Assembly: GCA_030668485.1 (NCBI GenBank)
Contig: DAOUTW010000003.1
Coordinates: 44,278 to 108,277 of the forward strand
From: Candidatus Zixiibacteriota bacterium
Lineage (GTDB): Bacteria; Zixibacteria; MSB-5A5; GN15; JAAZOE01
Reading direction: 5' to 3'
Length of the DNA: 64,000 bases
Part shown: positions 43,121 to 52,200 of the stretch, piece after piece
How the letters are laid out: each line of letters starts with the position of its first letter
How positions within the stretch are numbered: position 1 is the first letter of the stretch
Program-made: the position numbers and the translations under genes
The notes under the pieces: generated by a model
The model's input: only the letters and a program-made list of their open reading frames with translations
Databases searched by the model: none
Told to the model about the DNA's origin: nothing

Positions 43121-43694
43121 CGAAGAGAAATTGAATGTCGAGCAGGAAGAACTCGAAAACGACACGAAAAGTAAAAAAGGCCTGCCTTTGAAAAAATACG
43201 GTATCTACGGCGCCGTGGTCATTGTCATGATGGCGGCAGCCTATTTCGTGACGTTGAAAGTGGTCAAGCCGATGTTTGCCGGCGACGGTACTGCCGTCGA
43301 GGAGAAAACAGAAGAAAAGGCCGAGACCCACGAGAAAAAATCTGATGATGGACAAAAAACCTTATCCGAACATGGTTCCGGCAGTGAAGCCGGCAGCGGT
43401 ATTTTTCTCATTGAGGATATTATCGTCAATCCGGCCGGTACCGGCGGGAGAAGGTTTCTTTCCACCTCAATCGGATTCGAACTGGAATCGGAAGCGGTTT
43501 CGGGTCTTATCGTGGAACGAGAGGCGATTGTGCGCGACGCCTTGATAACTATACTCTCATCGCAATCGATCCCCGAACTGAGCGATTTCAAGCAGAGGGA
43601 AAAATTGCGTAGGCTGATCAAACTACGAGTCGAAAAACTTCTTCAGACCGAAGAAATTGCGGCCGTTTATTTCACCGAGTTTGTATTGCAATAG
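43113..43694 (+). CDS. fliL: Flagellar basal body-associated protein FliL
   Basis: A 193-residue inner-membrane protein with one TM helix (YGIYGAVVIVMMAAAYFVTL, about 25-45), an acidic linker and a periplasmic domain (FLIEDIIVNPAGTGGRRFLS, then ALITILSSQSIPELSDFKQREKL-like and a final YFTEFVLQ). FliL surrounds stator units and supports torque. GGGAGAAG-type RBS. Confidence 0.9.
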   Translation: MPDEEKLNVEQEELENDTKSKKGLPLKKYGIYGAVVIVMMAAAYFVTLKVVKPMFAGDGTAVEEKTEEKAETHEKKSDDGQKTLSEHGSGSEAGSGIFLIEDIIVNPAGTGGRRFLSTSIGFELESEAVSGLIVEREAIVRDALITILSSQSIPELSDFKQREKLRRLIKLRVEKLLQTEEIAAVYFTEFVLQ

Positions 43695-43707
43695 CAGGGA
43701 GCAGATT

Positions 43708-44703
43708 GTGGCAAAAATATTATCTCAGGATGAGATTGACGCTCTGTTGTCGACAGTATCATCCGGCGATCAGACAGGCGGGACTCGGAACGGAGAATCG
43801 AATGAAATCGATCGTTCCGTAATCGTCTATGATTTCAAGCATCCCAACCGGGTGTCGAAGGATCAGTTGCGAACGCTGGAGAATATGCATGACAACTTCG
43901 GCGGACACATGGGCTCGGTATTATCGAATCTCCTGCGGGCGATGCTGGATGTTGACCTGGTGTCGGTCGACCAGATTACCTACTCCGAATTCATCATGTC
44001 CTTGATGTCGCCTTCATGCACCTTCACCTTCATGGCCGAGCCGCTGGAGGGCCCTTGTATTGTCGATTTCAATCCGACTCTGACTTACGCCTTCGTCGAG
44101 AGGATGTTCGGCGGCAGCGGCAAAGTCCTGGACACCGGCCGTGAACTGACCGGCATCGAAAAAACGTTGATGAACCGGATCGGTAATGTGGTTTACCAGG
44201 AGCTGCAGGATGCCTGGGCTCATATCTGCCCGATCCAGATCAAACAGATCAGTCTGGAGACCAACCCGCAATTTGTGCAGATCGTGCCACCCGGGGAAAC
44301 AGTCATCACCATTTCCTTTCAATTGAAACTTCTGCAATCGACCGGTTTGATGACCATTTGCTACCCCTATGTGGCTCTGGAAAGTATTGTTGGTAAATTA
44401 TCGGCTCAGAATTGGATCGATGCCACCAAAAAGAAGACTCATGAGAAAAACGCCGAAACCAACTTCGATAACCTGTCTCATCTGGATGTGCCGTTGTCGG
44501 CGGTGCTGGCCAATACCGAGGTCCGGATCGACGATTTTCTCAATTTGAAAATAGGCGATGTGATCACAACCGATCAGAAAATAAATCATGAAGTTGATGT
44601 CTATATCAGGCACCGCAAGAAATTCTCCGGCCGGCCGGGACTGGTCGGCAAAAAACGAGGTCTGGTGGTCACTCGGACTTATCAGGAAATGGGAAAGGAG
44701 TAA
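43708..44703 (+). CDS. fliM: Flagellar motor switch protein FliM
   Basis: A 331-residue switch protein from GTG 43708 (AGGGAG upstream); the frame extends further up but residues AKILSQDEIDALLSTV mark the family N-terminus, including the CheY-binding motif. The middle domain has GGxG as MFGGSGKVLDTGRELTGIEK and the C-terminal SpoA domain follows (PLSAVLANTEVRIDDFLNLK). FliM forms the C-ring with FliN and FliG. Starts 13 nt after fliL. Confidence 0.93.
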   Translation: MAKILSQDEIDALLSTVSSGDQTGGTRNGESNEIDRSVIVYDFKHPNRVSKDQLRTLENMHDNFGGHMGSVLSNLLRAMLDVDLVSVDQITYSEFIMSLMSPSCTFTFMAEPLEGPCIVDFNPTLTYAFVERMFGGSGKVLDTGRELTGIEKTLMNRIGNVVYQELQDAWAHICPIQIKQISLETNPQFVQIVPPGETVITISFQLKLLQSTGLMTICYPYVALESIVGKLSAQNWIDATKKKTHEKNAETNFDNLSHLDVPLSAVLANTEVRIDDFLNLKIGDVITTDQKINHEVDVYIRHRKKFSGRPGLVGKKRGLVVTRTYQEMGKE

Positions 44704-44709
44704 CCTGTC

Positions 44710-45360
44710 ATGCCGGACGAAATTAAACCGGATGAATCATTGGAGCAAGCGCAGCCTCAGGATGAGGCGGCCGCAGTAAGCGCTGTCGCTGACCAGCCGA
44801 ATGAACCGGCCGAGGCTGTACCTGAATCGGATACCGGCGGAGAAATTGACCCCGGATCCGAAAGTGAGGCGGATCAATCTCCTGAAATTCAGGATGACGC
44901 CGCAGCCGAGGCGAAGGCCGAAGAAGCTATGCAGAAAATGTTGGAAGAAGACGGCAAACCGGCCATGGAGGGAGAATCAAGGCCGGACCTCGAGGATGAG
45001 TTTCCCGATCTCAGTAATGTCAAAATGGAACCGACAATGGCTAATCCGGCCGAATTTCAGCAGCTTAGTCCGGCTCCGTCAAAAGATGCAACCGTCAACA
45101 ATATCGAATTGTTGCTCGATGTAAAAATGCCGGTATCAATCGAACTGGGGCGAACCGATATGCCGATATCCGAAATCCTGACTTTGGGACCTGGATCGGT
45201 GGTGGAACTGGATAAGCTGGCAGGCGAACCGGTCGACTTGCTGGTCAACGACAAGGTCATCGCCAAGGGCGAAGTCGTAGTCGTCGACGAAAATTTCGGC
45301 GTCCGCATTACCATGCTGATGTCCCCCGAGGAAAGGCTGAAAAGTCTGGCCCAAAAGTAA
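44710..45360 (+). CDS. fliN: Flagellar motor switch protein FliN
   Basis: A 216-residue protein with a long acidic Ala/Glu/Pro N-terminus (residues 1-130, absent from short FliN) and a C-terminal SpoA domain: [60 protein letters not shown]. It completes the C-ring and lies 6 nt after fliM. Confidence 0.92.
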   Translation: MPDEIKPDESLEQAQPQDEAAAVSAVADQPNEPAEAVPESDTGGEIDPGSESEADQSPEIQDDAAAEAKAEEAMQKMLEEDGKPAMEGESRPDLEDEFPDLSNVKMEPTMANPAEFQQLSPAPSKDATVNNIELLLDVKMPVSIELGRTDMPISEILTLGPGSVVELDKLAGEPVDLLVNDKVIAKGEVVVVDENFGVRITMLMSPEERLKSLAQK

Positions 45361-45368
45361 CAAGAGAG

Positions 45369-45938
45369 ATGAGGATGAGAAGGATGAAAAGAAAATGGAT
45401 TTTCTGGCCGGTCCTGCTTTTACTGATGATGGTTATCGGTCCGGTCGCATTGGCACAGGATGTTGCCACCGATCAATCGGCCCCGCTGCCGGTTGAGAAC
45501 CAGGCTATTGAAAGCAGCGAGAAAGCGGAACAGATGCCGTCATTAACCGAATCGGTTCTGCCGTCGCTGACCCGCATTGCCATATCTTTATGCGTCATTG
45601 TGGCAATCATCTACCTGACAGTATTCCTTCTGAAAAAGCTTTCCGGCAGCCGAGCCGGGGGTAAAAAGGGTACCGTGATTCAGATCATCGAACAGACCTA
45701 CCTGGCCCCCAAAAAATCGGTCTGTCTGCTTAAATTGGCCGACCGGGCCGTCTTGGTCGGAATCACCGAGAACAACATGAATCTTCTGACCGAGCTGGAA
45801 TGGGACGCTCTGCCGAAAGAGACTATCGAAAAGAATAGTCGCGTTCAGGCCGGATTCCCGGGATTTCTCAACGAGGCCGCCGGTAAGCTATTTGGCGGCA
45901 AGGGAAGCAAGGGAGCGAAACATGAATCGGCGGTGTAA
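45369..45938 (+). CDS. fliO: Flagellar biosynthesis protein FliO
   Basis: A 189-residue protein with an N-terminal signal-like helix, a periplasmic stretch, a TM helix (TRIAISLCVIVAIIYLTVFL, about 68-88) and a cytosolic part (IQIIEQTYLAPKKSVCLLKL, AVLVGITENNMNLLTEL) as in FliO/FliZ. FliO aids FliP assembly. Three close ATGs (45369, 45375, 45384) make the start uncertain. Confidence 0.85.
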   Translation: MRMRRMKRKWIFWPVLLLLMMVIGPVALAQDVATDQSAPLPVENQAIESSEKAEQMPSLTESVLPSLTRIAISLCVIVAIIYLTVFLLKKLSGSRAGGKKGTVIQIIEQTYLAPKKSVCLLKLADRAVLVGITENNMNLLTELEWDALPKETIEKNSRVQAGFPGFLNEAAGKLFGGKGSKGAKHESAV

Positions 45939-46701
45939 TCTTGAGCACCTCCGCGGCCCAATAATTTTCGCGGCGGTGATGATAATCTTGCTGGGAATAA
46001 TCGGGACGGCCACTGCCCAGGCCCAGGCTTTGCCCAAGATCTCTTTCGGAGTGGAACCCTCTGACGATGCTTCAGACTTATCGGTTGCCTTACAAATCGT
46101 TCTGATGCTTACAGTTCTGACCCTGGCGCCATCGATTTTAGTGATGATGACCTCGTTTATCCGAATTGCGGTCGTGCTTTCCTTCCTGCGGCAGGCGATC
46201 GGGACTAATCAGATGCCGCCCAATCAGTTAATTATTGCTCTGGCGCTGATTCTAACCTTCTTTATCATGGCGCCGGTGGGCAATCAGGCGTATGAGGCGG
46301 GTCTCAAACCTTACATCGACGGCGAAATAACTCAGGAACAGGCTTTTGAAAGCGGCATGCAACCGGTCCGGGCCTTTATGCTCAAACAGGTCCGCGAAAA
46401 GGATTTGGCCCTTTTTGTCAAATTATCAGGGATGGAACAACCGAAAAATATTGATGATGTCCCGACCCGCCTGCTAATACCAGGTTTTGTTATTTCAGAA
46501 CTACGAACTGCCTTCCAGATCGCTTTTGTCGTCTTCATACCTTTTCTGATTATCGATATGGTCGTGGCTTCGGTGCTTATGTCTATGGGTATGTTAATGT
46601 TACCACCAATCATGGTAGCTCTGCCGTTCAAGATACTTCTTTTCGTTCTGGTTGACGGGTGGTATCTGATTGTCAAAGCTCTGGTTGAATCATTCAGGTG
46701 A
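45922..46701 (+). CDS. fliP: Flagellar export gate protein FliP
   Basis: A 259-residue membrane protein from ATG 45922 (AGGGAGCG upstream), overlapping fliO by 17 nt. Typical parts: signal-like N-terminus, LTLAPSILVMMTSFIRIAVV, LRQAIGTNQMPPNQLIIALA, FVISELRTAFQIAFVVFIPF and LMLPPIMVALPFKILLFVLV. FliP forms the core of the export gate with FliQ and FliR. Confidence 0.93.
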   Translation: MNRRCNLEHLRGPIIFAAVMIILLGIIGTATAQAQALPKISFGVEPSDDASDLSVALQIVLMLTVLTLAPSILVMMTSFIRIAVVLSFLRQAIGTNQMPPNQLIIALALILTFFIMAPVGNQAYEAGLKPYIDGEITQEQAFESGMQPVRAFMLKQVREKDLALFVKLSGMEQPKNIDDVPTRLLIPGFVISELRTAFQIAFVVFIPFLIIDMVVASVLMSMGMLMLPPIMVALPFKILLFVLVDGWYLIVKALVESFR

Positions 46702-46712
46702 GGATGATATAA

Positions 46713-46979
46713 ATGACTCCTGAATTTGTTCTTACGCTTGGCCGCGAGGCGATTATGATGACCCTGATGGTCTCGGCGCCGATGCTGGCTTTCGGGCTGA
46801 TCGTCGGGCTGGCAATATCGATTTTGCAAGCGGTCACCCAGATCCATGAAATGACCCTGACTTTCATCCCGAAAATCATAGCGGTAGCGGCCGCCTTATT
46901 GATATTTCTGCCCTGGATGATCAACATGCTCGTCGATTTTACTACCCGCATTTTCGAATCGATTCCGACCATGATTTAG
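46713..46979 (+). CDS. fliQ: Flagellar export gate protein FliQ
   Basis: An 88-residue protein with two TM helices; MMTLMVSAPMLAFGLIVGLA, ISILQAVTQIHEMTLTFIPK and the C-terminal IFLPWMINMLVDFTTRIFE are family-typical. Follows fliP after 11 nt; ends a transcription block. Confidence 0.93.
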   Translation: MTPEFVLTLGREAIMMTLMVSAPMLAFGLIVGLAISILQAVTQIHEMTLTFIPKIIAVAAALLIFLPWMINMLVDFTTRIFESIPTMI

Positions 46980-46995
46980 AAAATTATTCCGCACC

Positions 46996-47034
46996 TGCCG
47001 GTAATATATTCCGATAATATTTTCGGTCCCGGCA
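46996..47034 (+). terminator. Nested stem-loop after fliQ
   Basis: Outer stem TGCCGG / CCGGCA and inner CCGA / TCGG. No T run follows, so it is a weak terminator or attenuator. Together with the sigma-54 site it marks an operon break between fliQ and fliR. Confidence 0.4.
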
Positions 47035-47106
47035 CGGCATCCCTGGGCTGATTTTAAAACCCTTATAAATCAATCACTTAGCCCCACCAAAAGGACTGTT
47101 TCATTT

Positions 47107-47123
47107 CGGCACAGAGCTTGCGA
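47107..47123 (+). promoter_or_regulatory. Sigma-54 promoter for fliR-flhBAFG-fliA
   Basis: CGGCAC-AGAGC-TTGCGA has GG (47108-47109), ten bases and GC (47120-47121), and shares CGGCAC-N5-TTGC with the 37397 site. It is ~40 nt before fliR, the same distance as at motE. Confidence 0.65.
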
Positions 47124-47160
47124 TTAAGTCTGACGATAACGACAAATATAGGTGGGAAGT

Positions 47161-47958
47161 GTGCTCGACTTAATCAATTACGGTGCAGACAAGATTCAAC
47201 TATTCATCCTTTTGACGATGAGAACCGGCGGTCTTCTGATGACCGCGCCGATCTTTTCGCACAAATCGATACCGCGACGAATCGCTGTGGCTATGACCCT
47301 CGGTCTGACCGTTGTTTTAATACCGCTGATGTCCGATAATGCTCTGCCGCAAAACGCAAGCCTTATCGGATTGATTTTTCTCTGCCTCAAAGAGGTTTTC
47401 GTCGGAATTTTAATCGGACTGGTTTTCACCATAATTTTCCTCGGAATCCGCCTGGCCGGGTCGGTGGTCGGTTATCAAATCGGTTTCGCCATGGTCAACG
47501 TTATGGATCCCAACTCGCCGACGCCAGTATCGATTCTGGGAGAATTCTGGTATTTGCTGGCGACTTTGATTTTCCTCGCCATCAATGGTCATCATATCGT
47601 CATCGGGAGCCTGGTCGATTCTTTTCGGCTGATCCCCCTGGGGGTGGCAACGCCGGCAGGGGAAGTCGGGGAATGGTTCATGAAGTATTCCTCGTTTGTC
47701 TTTATCCTGGCCATCAAGTTTGCCGCACCGGTGATCATTACCATTTTCCTGACCGAAGCATCAATGGGTATTCTGGCCCGGACGATGCCGCAGATGAATA
47801 TTTTCATCGTCGGCTTTCCCGTGAAAATTTTTACCGGCCTGTTCATGGTAGCAGTATCGCTGCCGGCGTTTTCCTATGTCCTCAGAAAAGTATGCGCCAA
47901 CCTCGATAAGGAGCTGGCTTACCTGATGAAGATTTATAGTGTCAGCGGGGCCTTATAA
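47161..47958 (+). CDS. fliR: Flagellar export gate protein FliR
   Basis: A 265-residue membrane protein. The GTG at 47161 is preferred over 47152 because AGGTGGG lies just before it. Conserved regions: TGGLLMTAPIFSHKSIPRRI, FVGILIGLVFTIIFLGIRLAG and GEFWYLLATLIFLAINGHH, then FLTEASMGILARTMPQMNIF near 200. Its stop overlaps the flhB start region (TAAGATG), implying coupled translation. Confidence 0.92.
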   Translation: MLDLINYGADKIQLFILLTMRTGGLLMTAPIFSHKSIPRRIAVAMTLGLTVVLIPLMSDNALPQNASLIGLIFLCLKEVFVGILIGLVFTIIFLGIRLAGSVVGYQIGFAMVNVMDPNSPTPVSILGEFWYLLATLIFLAINGHHIVIGSLVDSFRLIPLGVATPAGEVGEWFMKYSSFVFILAIKFAAPVIITIFLTEASMGILARTMPQMNIFIVGFPVKIFTGLFMVAVSLPAFSYVLRKVCANLDKELAYLMKIYSVSGAL

Positions 47959-47959
47959 G

Positions 47960-49036
47960 ATGGCCGATACAGCGCAGGAAAAAACAGAGAAAGCAACACC
48001 CCGAAAGATAAAAAAGGCCAGGGGAGAGGGACAAGTCGCCCGATCGACCGAACTCAATTCGGTTATCATCATCAGTTTCGGATTTGTGACCATCTACCTG
48101 CTCGGCCCGATGATTTTTGGCAACATCGCCTCCTTGATGACTCATGCCTTCACCCAGGCCCCGACGATTGAAATCACGCCGATCAGCGTCAAGGCGATCT
48201 TTGCCGATAAAATTATGATGTATGGGGCCATCGTCGGCCCGCTGCTGATGACTATTGCGATTTTTGCCTTCGCCATCAACGCCTCGCAGACAGGTATGCT
48301 GATCTCGATCAAAACCCTTTCGCCCAAGCTGGACAAATTCAATCTCGCCAAAGGATTTAAAAGGCTGATATCGAAACGGTCAATCATAGAAATGTTCCGC
48401 GATATCATAAAAATCCTCCTCATCTCAATCGTCGCTTATACCACCATTTCCGGATGGCTGCCCGACCTGATGATGCTGGGCGATTCCTCGGCGGGGCATT
48501 ATGCCTCCATCATGGGAAAACTGGCCCTGGTTTTGTCGCTTAAAATTTCAGTTGTCCTGTTATTCGTGGCTCTCTTCGACTACGCCTTCCAGCGCTATGA
48601 CTACGCCAACAACCTTAAAATGACCAAGCAGGAAATCCGCGAGGAGTTGAAAGACACCGAGGGCAACCCGGTTTTGAAAAGCAGGATCAAACAGGTCCAG
48701 AGAGAAATGGCACGCCAGCGGATGATGTCGGAAATCCCGAAGGCTGATGTGGTGGTGACCAACCCGACCCATATCGCGGTGGCGCTCAAATATGATCAGA
48801 AAGAAATGCCGGCACCGATGGTGGTTGCCAAGGGTCAGCGTCTGATCGCCGAAAAAATCAAGGAAATCGCCAGAGAAAACAATATCCCGGTTGTGGAAAA
48901 CAAACCGCTGGCAAGGTCGCTGTTCAAACTGGTCGATATCGGGGGATATATCCCCAATGAACTCTTCCGCGCTGTCGCCGAAATACTGGCATACATCTTT
49001 CGTCTTAAAGAAACCGGAGAGGTGAGCCGTGGCTAA
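47960..49036 (+). CDS. flhB: Flagellar export switch protein FlhB
   Basis: A 358-residue protein from ATG 47960. It has four TM helices and a cytosolic domain with the autocleavage motif NPTHIAVAL near residue 271 (N-P-T-H). EKTEKATPRKIKKARGEGQV is the usual N-terminus. FlhB switches export from hook to filament substrates with FliK. It overlaps flhA by 8 nt. Confidence 0.95.
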   Translation: MADTAQEKTEKATPRKIKKARGEGQVARSTELNSVIIISFGFVTIYLLGPMIFGNIASLMTHAFTQAPTIEITPISVKAIFADKIMMYGAIVGPLLMTIAIFAFAINASQTGMLISIKTLSPKLDKFNLAKGFKRLISKRSIIEMFRDIIKILLISIVAYTTISGWLPDLMMLGDSSAGHYASIMGKLALVLSLKISVVLLFVALFDYAFQRYDYANNLKMTKQEIREELKDTEGNPVLKSRIKQVQREMARQRMMSEIPKADVVVTNPTHIAVALKYDQKEMPAPMVVAKGQRLIAEKIKEIARENNIPVVENKPLARSLFKLVDIGGYIPNELFRAVAEILAYIFRLKETGEVSRG

Positions 49037-51104
49037 AGGCGGAAAAACTCTCCTCGAAACCATCACGAGTCATTCTGACATCGCCATGGCGGTGCTCGTT
49101 GTCGCCGTTATCGCCGTTCTGGTATTGCCGATACCTCCGGGACTGCTGGATTTTGCCCTCGCCTTTAATATCGCCTTCTCGATTGTGATCCTCATCGCCA
49201 CGCTGTATATCACCAGCCCGCTCGACCTGTCAGTCTTCCCGGGAATGCTCCTGATCGTTACCCTCATCCGGTTATCGCTCAATGTCGCTTCGACCCGCTT
49301 GATTCTCGGCGAGGCTTATGCCGGTGAGGTGATCAACTCGTTCGGTAACTTCGTGGTCAAGGGCAATTATGTTGTTGGCTTTATCATATTCCTGATCCTG
49401 GTCATTATCCAGTTTGTTGTCATCACCAAAGGCGCTACCCGAATTTCAGAAGTTGCCGCCCGGTTTACTCTCGATGCCATGCCGGGTAAACAGATGGCGA
49501 TCGACGCCGACCTCAATGCCGGATTGATTACCGATACCGACGCTCGTCAACGCCGTGAAAAAATCGCCCGCGAGGCGGATTTTTATGGGGCGATGGATGG
49601 CGCCTCTAAGTTTGTCAGGGGTGACGCTATCGCCGGTATTCTGATAACCGCCATCAATATCATCGGCGGCTTTATCATTGGTATCGTTCTCCAGGACATG
49701 AGCGTGGCCGAGGCCCTGAAAACTTACACATTGCTTTCGGTCGGTGACGGTCTGGTAACCCAGATTCCGGCGCTGATCGTATCGACTTCGGCCGGTATTA
49801 TCGTCACCCGGTCGGCGGCTGATTCTAACCTGGGTACCGACCTGACTAAACAACTCGGTCTCCAGCCCCGAGCGATCATGATCGCCTCCGGCGTCATTTT
49901 CACCTTCGGTATCGTTCCCGGAATGCCGACCCTGCCGTTTATTGTTCTCGGTTCGGTGCTGGGCACGGTAGCCTTCTTCATCGAAAAAAGTAATAAGCAG
50001 GAAGCCGATAACAAGGTGAAAGAAGATCAGAAAGCCGGGGAGACTCCGGTTGAGGAGCGAACCGAAGATCTCCTGAAAGTCGATTCTCTGGAAGTTGAAA
50101 TCGGTTACGGATTGATCCCGATGGTTGACGCCCGGCAGGGCGGCGATCTTCTCGATCGAATCGCAGTTATCCGGAAACAACTGGCGATGGAGGTCGGAAT
50201 CATTGTCCCGGCAATACGTATCCGGGACAACGTTCAGCTCCAGCCCAGCGAATACGCCATCAAGATAAAAAATCTGGTCGTCGCCCGTGGCGAATTGATG
50301 CCGGATCACATGATGGCCATCAATCCCGGATATCTGGACGATGAAATCGAGGGATTCGAAACTGTCGAACCGGCCTTCGATCTCAAAGCCCGCTGGATTA
50401 TCCCCAATCTCAAAGAGACAGCCGAAGCCAAGGGGTATACCGTAGTCGAACCTTCGGCGGTGATAACCACCCATCTGACCGAAATTATCCGGGCCAACTC
50501 GGCCGAAATCGTATCGCGCCAGGATATTCAGCATTTGCTGGATACGCTGAAGGAAGATCAACCGGCGCTGGTCGACGGTGTTATACCCGATCTCGTGCCG
50601 TTGCCGACGATTCATAAAATCATTCAATTGCTCTTATCCGAGCGGGTTCCGGTGCGCGATCTGGCGACGATTATGGAAACGGTTTCCGATTATGCGATGC
50701 AGACCAAGGATCCGGAAGTTCTGGCCGAATACTGCCGAATTTCCCTCAGACGCCAGATTTCAGATATGATCAAGGACGATGAAGGAAAAATATTCTGCTT
50801 CACCCTTTCGCCCCAGGTGGAGCAATTACTGACCGACTCGATTCAGAATACAAAACAGGGAATAATGCTGGTACTGCCGCCCGAAGTAACCGAACAACTG
50901 GCCAAGGCGACAGCGGTACAGGCCGAAAACCTGTCTACCGGCGGTCATCATCCGATTTGCCTCTGTTCACCCAATGTCAGATTGGCTTTCCGGCGCCTGA
51001 TGGAATCGGGACTGCCCCATCTGATAGTGATCTCATATAACGAAATCCATCGCGATGTGGATGTCATATCCGGCGGGATGGTGGAGCTGAAACATGATAG
51101 TTAA
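49029..51104 (+). CDS. flhA: Flagellar export apparatus protein FlhA
   Basis: A 691-residue protein starting at GTG 49029 after GAGGTG. Eight TM helices in the first ~330 residues with the family loop FTLDAMPGKQMAIDADLNAG followed by RQRREKIAREADFYGAMDGA. The cytosolic half (about 360-690) docks chaperone-substrate complexes. Overlaps flhF by 11 nt. Confidence 0.95.
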   Translation: MAKGGKTLLETITSHSDIAMAVLVVAVIAVLVLPIPPGLLDFALAFNIAFSIVILIATLYITSPLDLSVFPGMLLIVTLIRLSLNVASTRLILGEAYAGEVINSFGNFVVKGNYVVGFIIFLILVIIQFVVITKGATRISEVAARFTLDAMPGKQMAIDADLNAGLITDTDARQRREKIAREADFYGAMDGASKFVRGDAIAGILITAINIIGGFIIGIVLQDMSVAEALKTYTLLSVGDGLVTQIPALIVSTSAGIIVTRSAADSNLGTDLTKQLGLQPRAIMIASGVIFTFGIVPGMPTLPFIVLGSVLGTVAFFIEKSNKQEADNKVKEDQKAGETPVEERTEDLLKVDSLEVEIGYGLIPMVDARQGGDLLDRIAVIRKQLAMEVGIIVPAIRIRDNVQLQPSEYAIKIKNLVVARGELMPDHMMAINPGYLDDEIEGFETVEPAFDLKARWIIPNLKETAEAKGYTVVEPSAVITTHLTEIIRANSAEIVSRQDIQHLLDTLKEDQPALVDGVIPDLVPLPTIHKIIQLLLSERVPVRDLATIMETVSDYAMQTKDPEVLAEYCRISLRRQISDMIKDDEGKIFCFTLSPQVEQLLTDSIQNTKQGIMLVLPPEVTEQLAKATAVQAENLSTGGHHPICLCSPNVRLAFRRLMESGLPHLIVISYNEIHRDVDVISGGMVELKHDS

Positions 51105-52200
51105 GTCGTTTATCGCGGATTCGGTCGCCGGCGCGCTGAAGATGGTTCGCAGTGAACTCGGCGGCGACGCAGTGATTCTCAAAACGCGCAAAGTAGACGC
51201 GTCCCGGCAACGGACTGCCGGAGGCAGGGTTGAAGTTACAGCCTGCATCGATCAATCGCAATCGCCCACGATGGCGGTTCCGCCACCGGTAGAAAAGGTA
51301 GCTTCGGTGCCGTCGGTTGCCAAAGCGTCTATCCCATCCGAGGCGATTGCTCAGAAGCTTGATTTTCTGATCGACGTCTTCCAGTCGCCGGTGCGAAAAG
51401 ATACTTTTTCCGGTGTTATCGGGCGGTTGTTTATGGCCCTCCTGCGGGCCGATGTACCGGAAAGCATGGCGTATGATCTGGCCGACAAGCTGGGGAGCCG
51501 CTTCGATGAAAATGATGACTACCATTCGGTCATCATCAGCGCCGCCGACATGCTGATCAATCAGCTTCCGAAGAAGCGCGGATCTGAATTATTCAAGCCT
51601 GGTCAAAGAATTGTGCTGGTGGGGCCGCCCGGAGCCGGGAAGACTTCTCTTATGGGCCGTCTGGCCAGCTATCTGATCTCCAATAAAGGCGCTCCGGTTT
51701 GCCTGACATCACTTGACCAGGTTAAGGTTTCGGCTCCGGAAGAATTGCAAACCTATGCCGATATTCTCGATGTCGCTCATTTCGAAATGCCGCATGAAGT
51801 CGACCGGTCGTTGCTCGATCGCGAGGGTCGCGACAAAGTCACCCTGATCGATATGCCGGCGATGAACCCGAGACATCGGGAACCGATCAAGATATATACC
51901 GAAAAACTGACACGAATCAAACCACATCGGGTCATCGGTGTTTTCCCGGCTCTTTATCGCGCCGCCGATCTGTTCGATATCATTCGAGCCTTCAGACCTC
52001 TGAAGCTGACCGATCTGGCCTTTACCATGACCGATCAAACCGTACGGCTGGGAGGCATGATCGCCATGTCGATCCAGACCGGATTGCCGATAACAATTCT
52101 CGGCACCGGCCAGAAATCATGCGATGTCGAACTCGCCCCCGATCACAGACAAATAATTCGAGACTTTCTCGGCCTCGAGGAGGAACAGATAGATGAATAA
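51094..52200 (+). CDS. flhF: FlhF-like SRP-type GTPase with altered G motifs
   Basis: A 368-residue FlhF. The N-terminal ~75 residues (IVKSFIADSVAGALKMVRSE, DAVILKTRKVDA) are the FlhF B-domain; the NG domain has a good P-loop VGPPGAGKTSLMGRLASYL near residue 175. The G3 region, normally DTAGR, reads IDMPAMNPRH, and the G4 region, normally TKLDE, reads FTMTDQT. Canonical FlhF sets flagellar number and place with FlhG. Here GTP binding may persist, but hydrolysis or guanine specificity is doubtful. Overlaps flhG by 8 nt. Confidence 0.88.
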   Translation: MIVKSFIADSVAGALKMVRSELGGDAVILKTRKVDASRQRTAGGRVEVTACIDQSQSPTMAVPPPVEKVASVPSVAKASIPSEAIAQKLDFLIDVFQSPVRKDTFSGVIGRLFMALLRADVPESMAYDLADKLGSRFDENDDYHSVIISAADMLINQLPKKRGSELFKPGQRIVLVGPPGAGKTSLMGRLASYLISNKGAPVCLTSLDQVKVSAPEELQTYADILDVAHFEMPHEVDRSLLDREGRDKVTLIDMPAMNPRHREPIKIYTEKLTRIKPHRVIGVFPALYRAADLFDIIRAFRPLKLTDLAFTMTDQTVRLGGMIAMSIQTGLPITILGTGQKSCDVELAPDHRQIIRDFLGLEEEQIDE

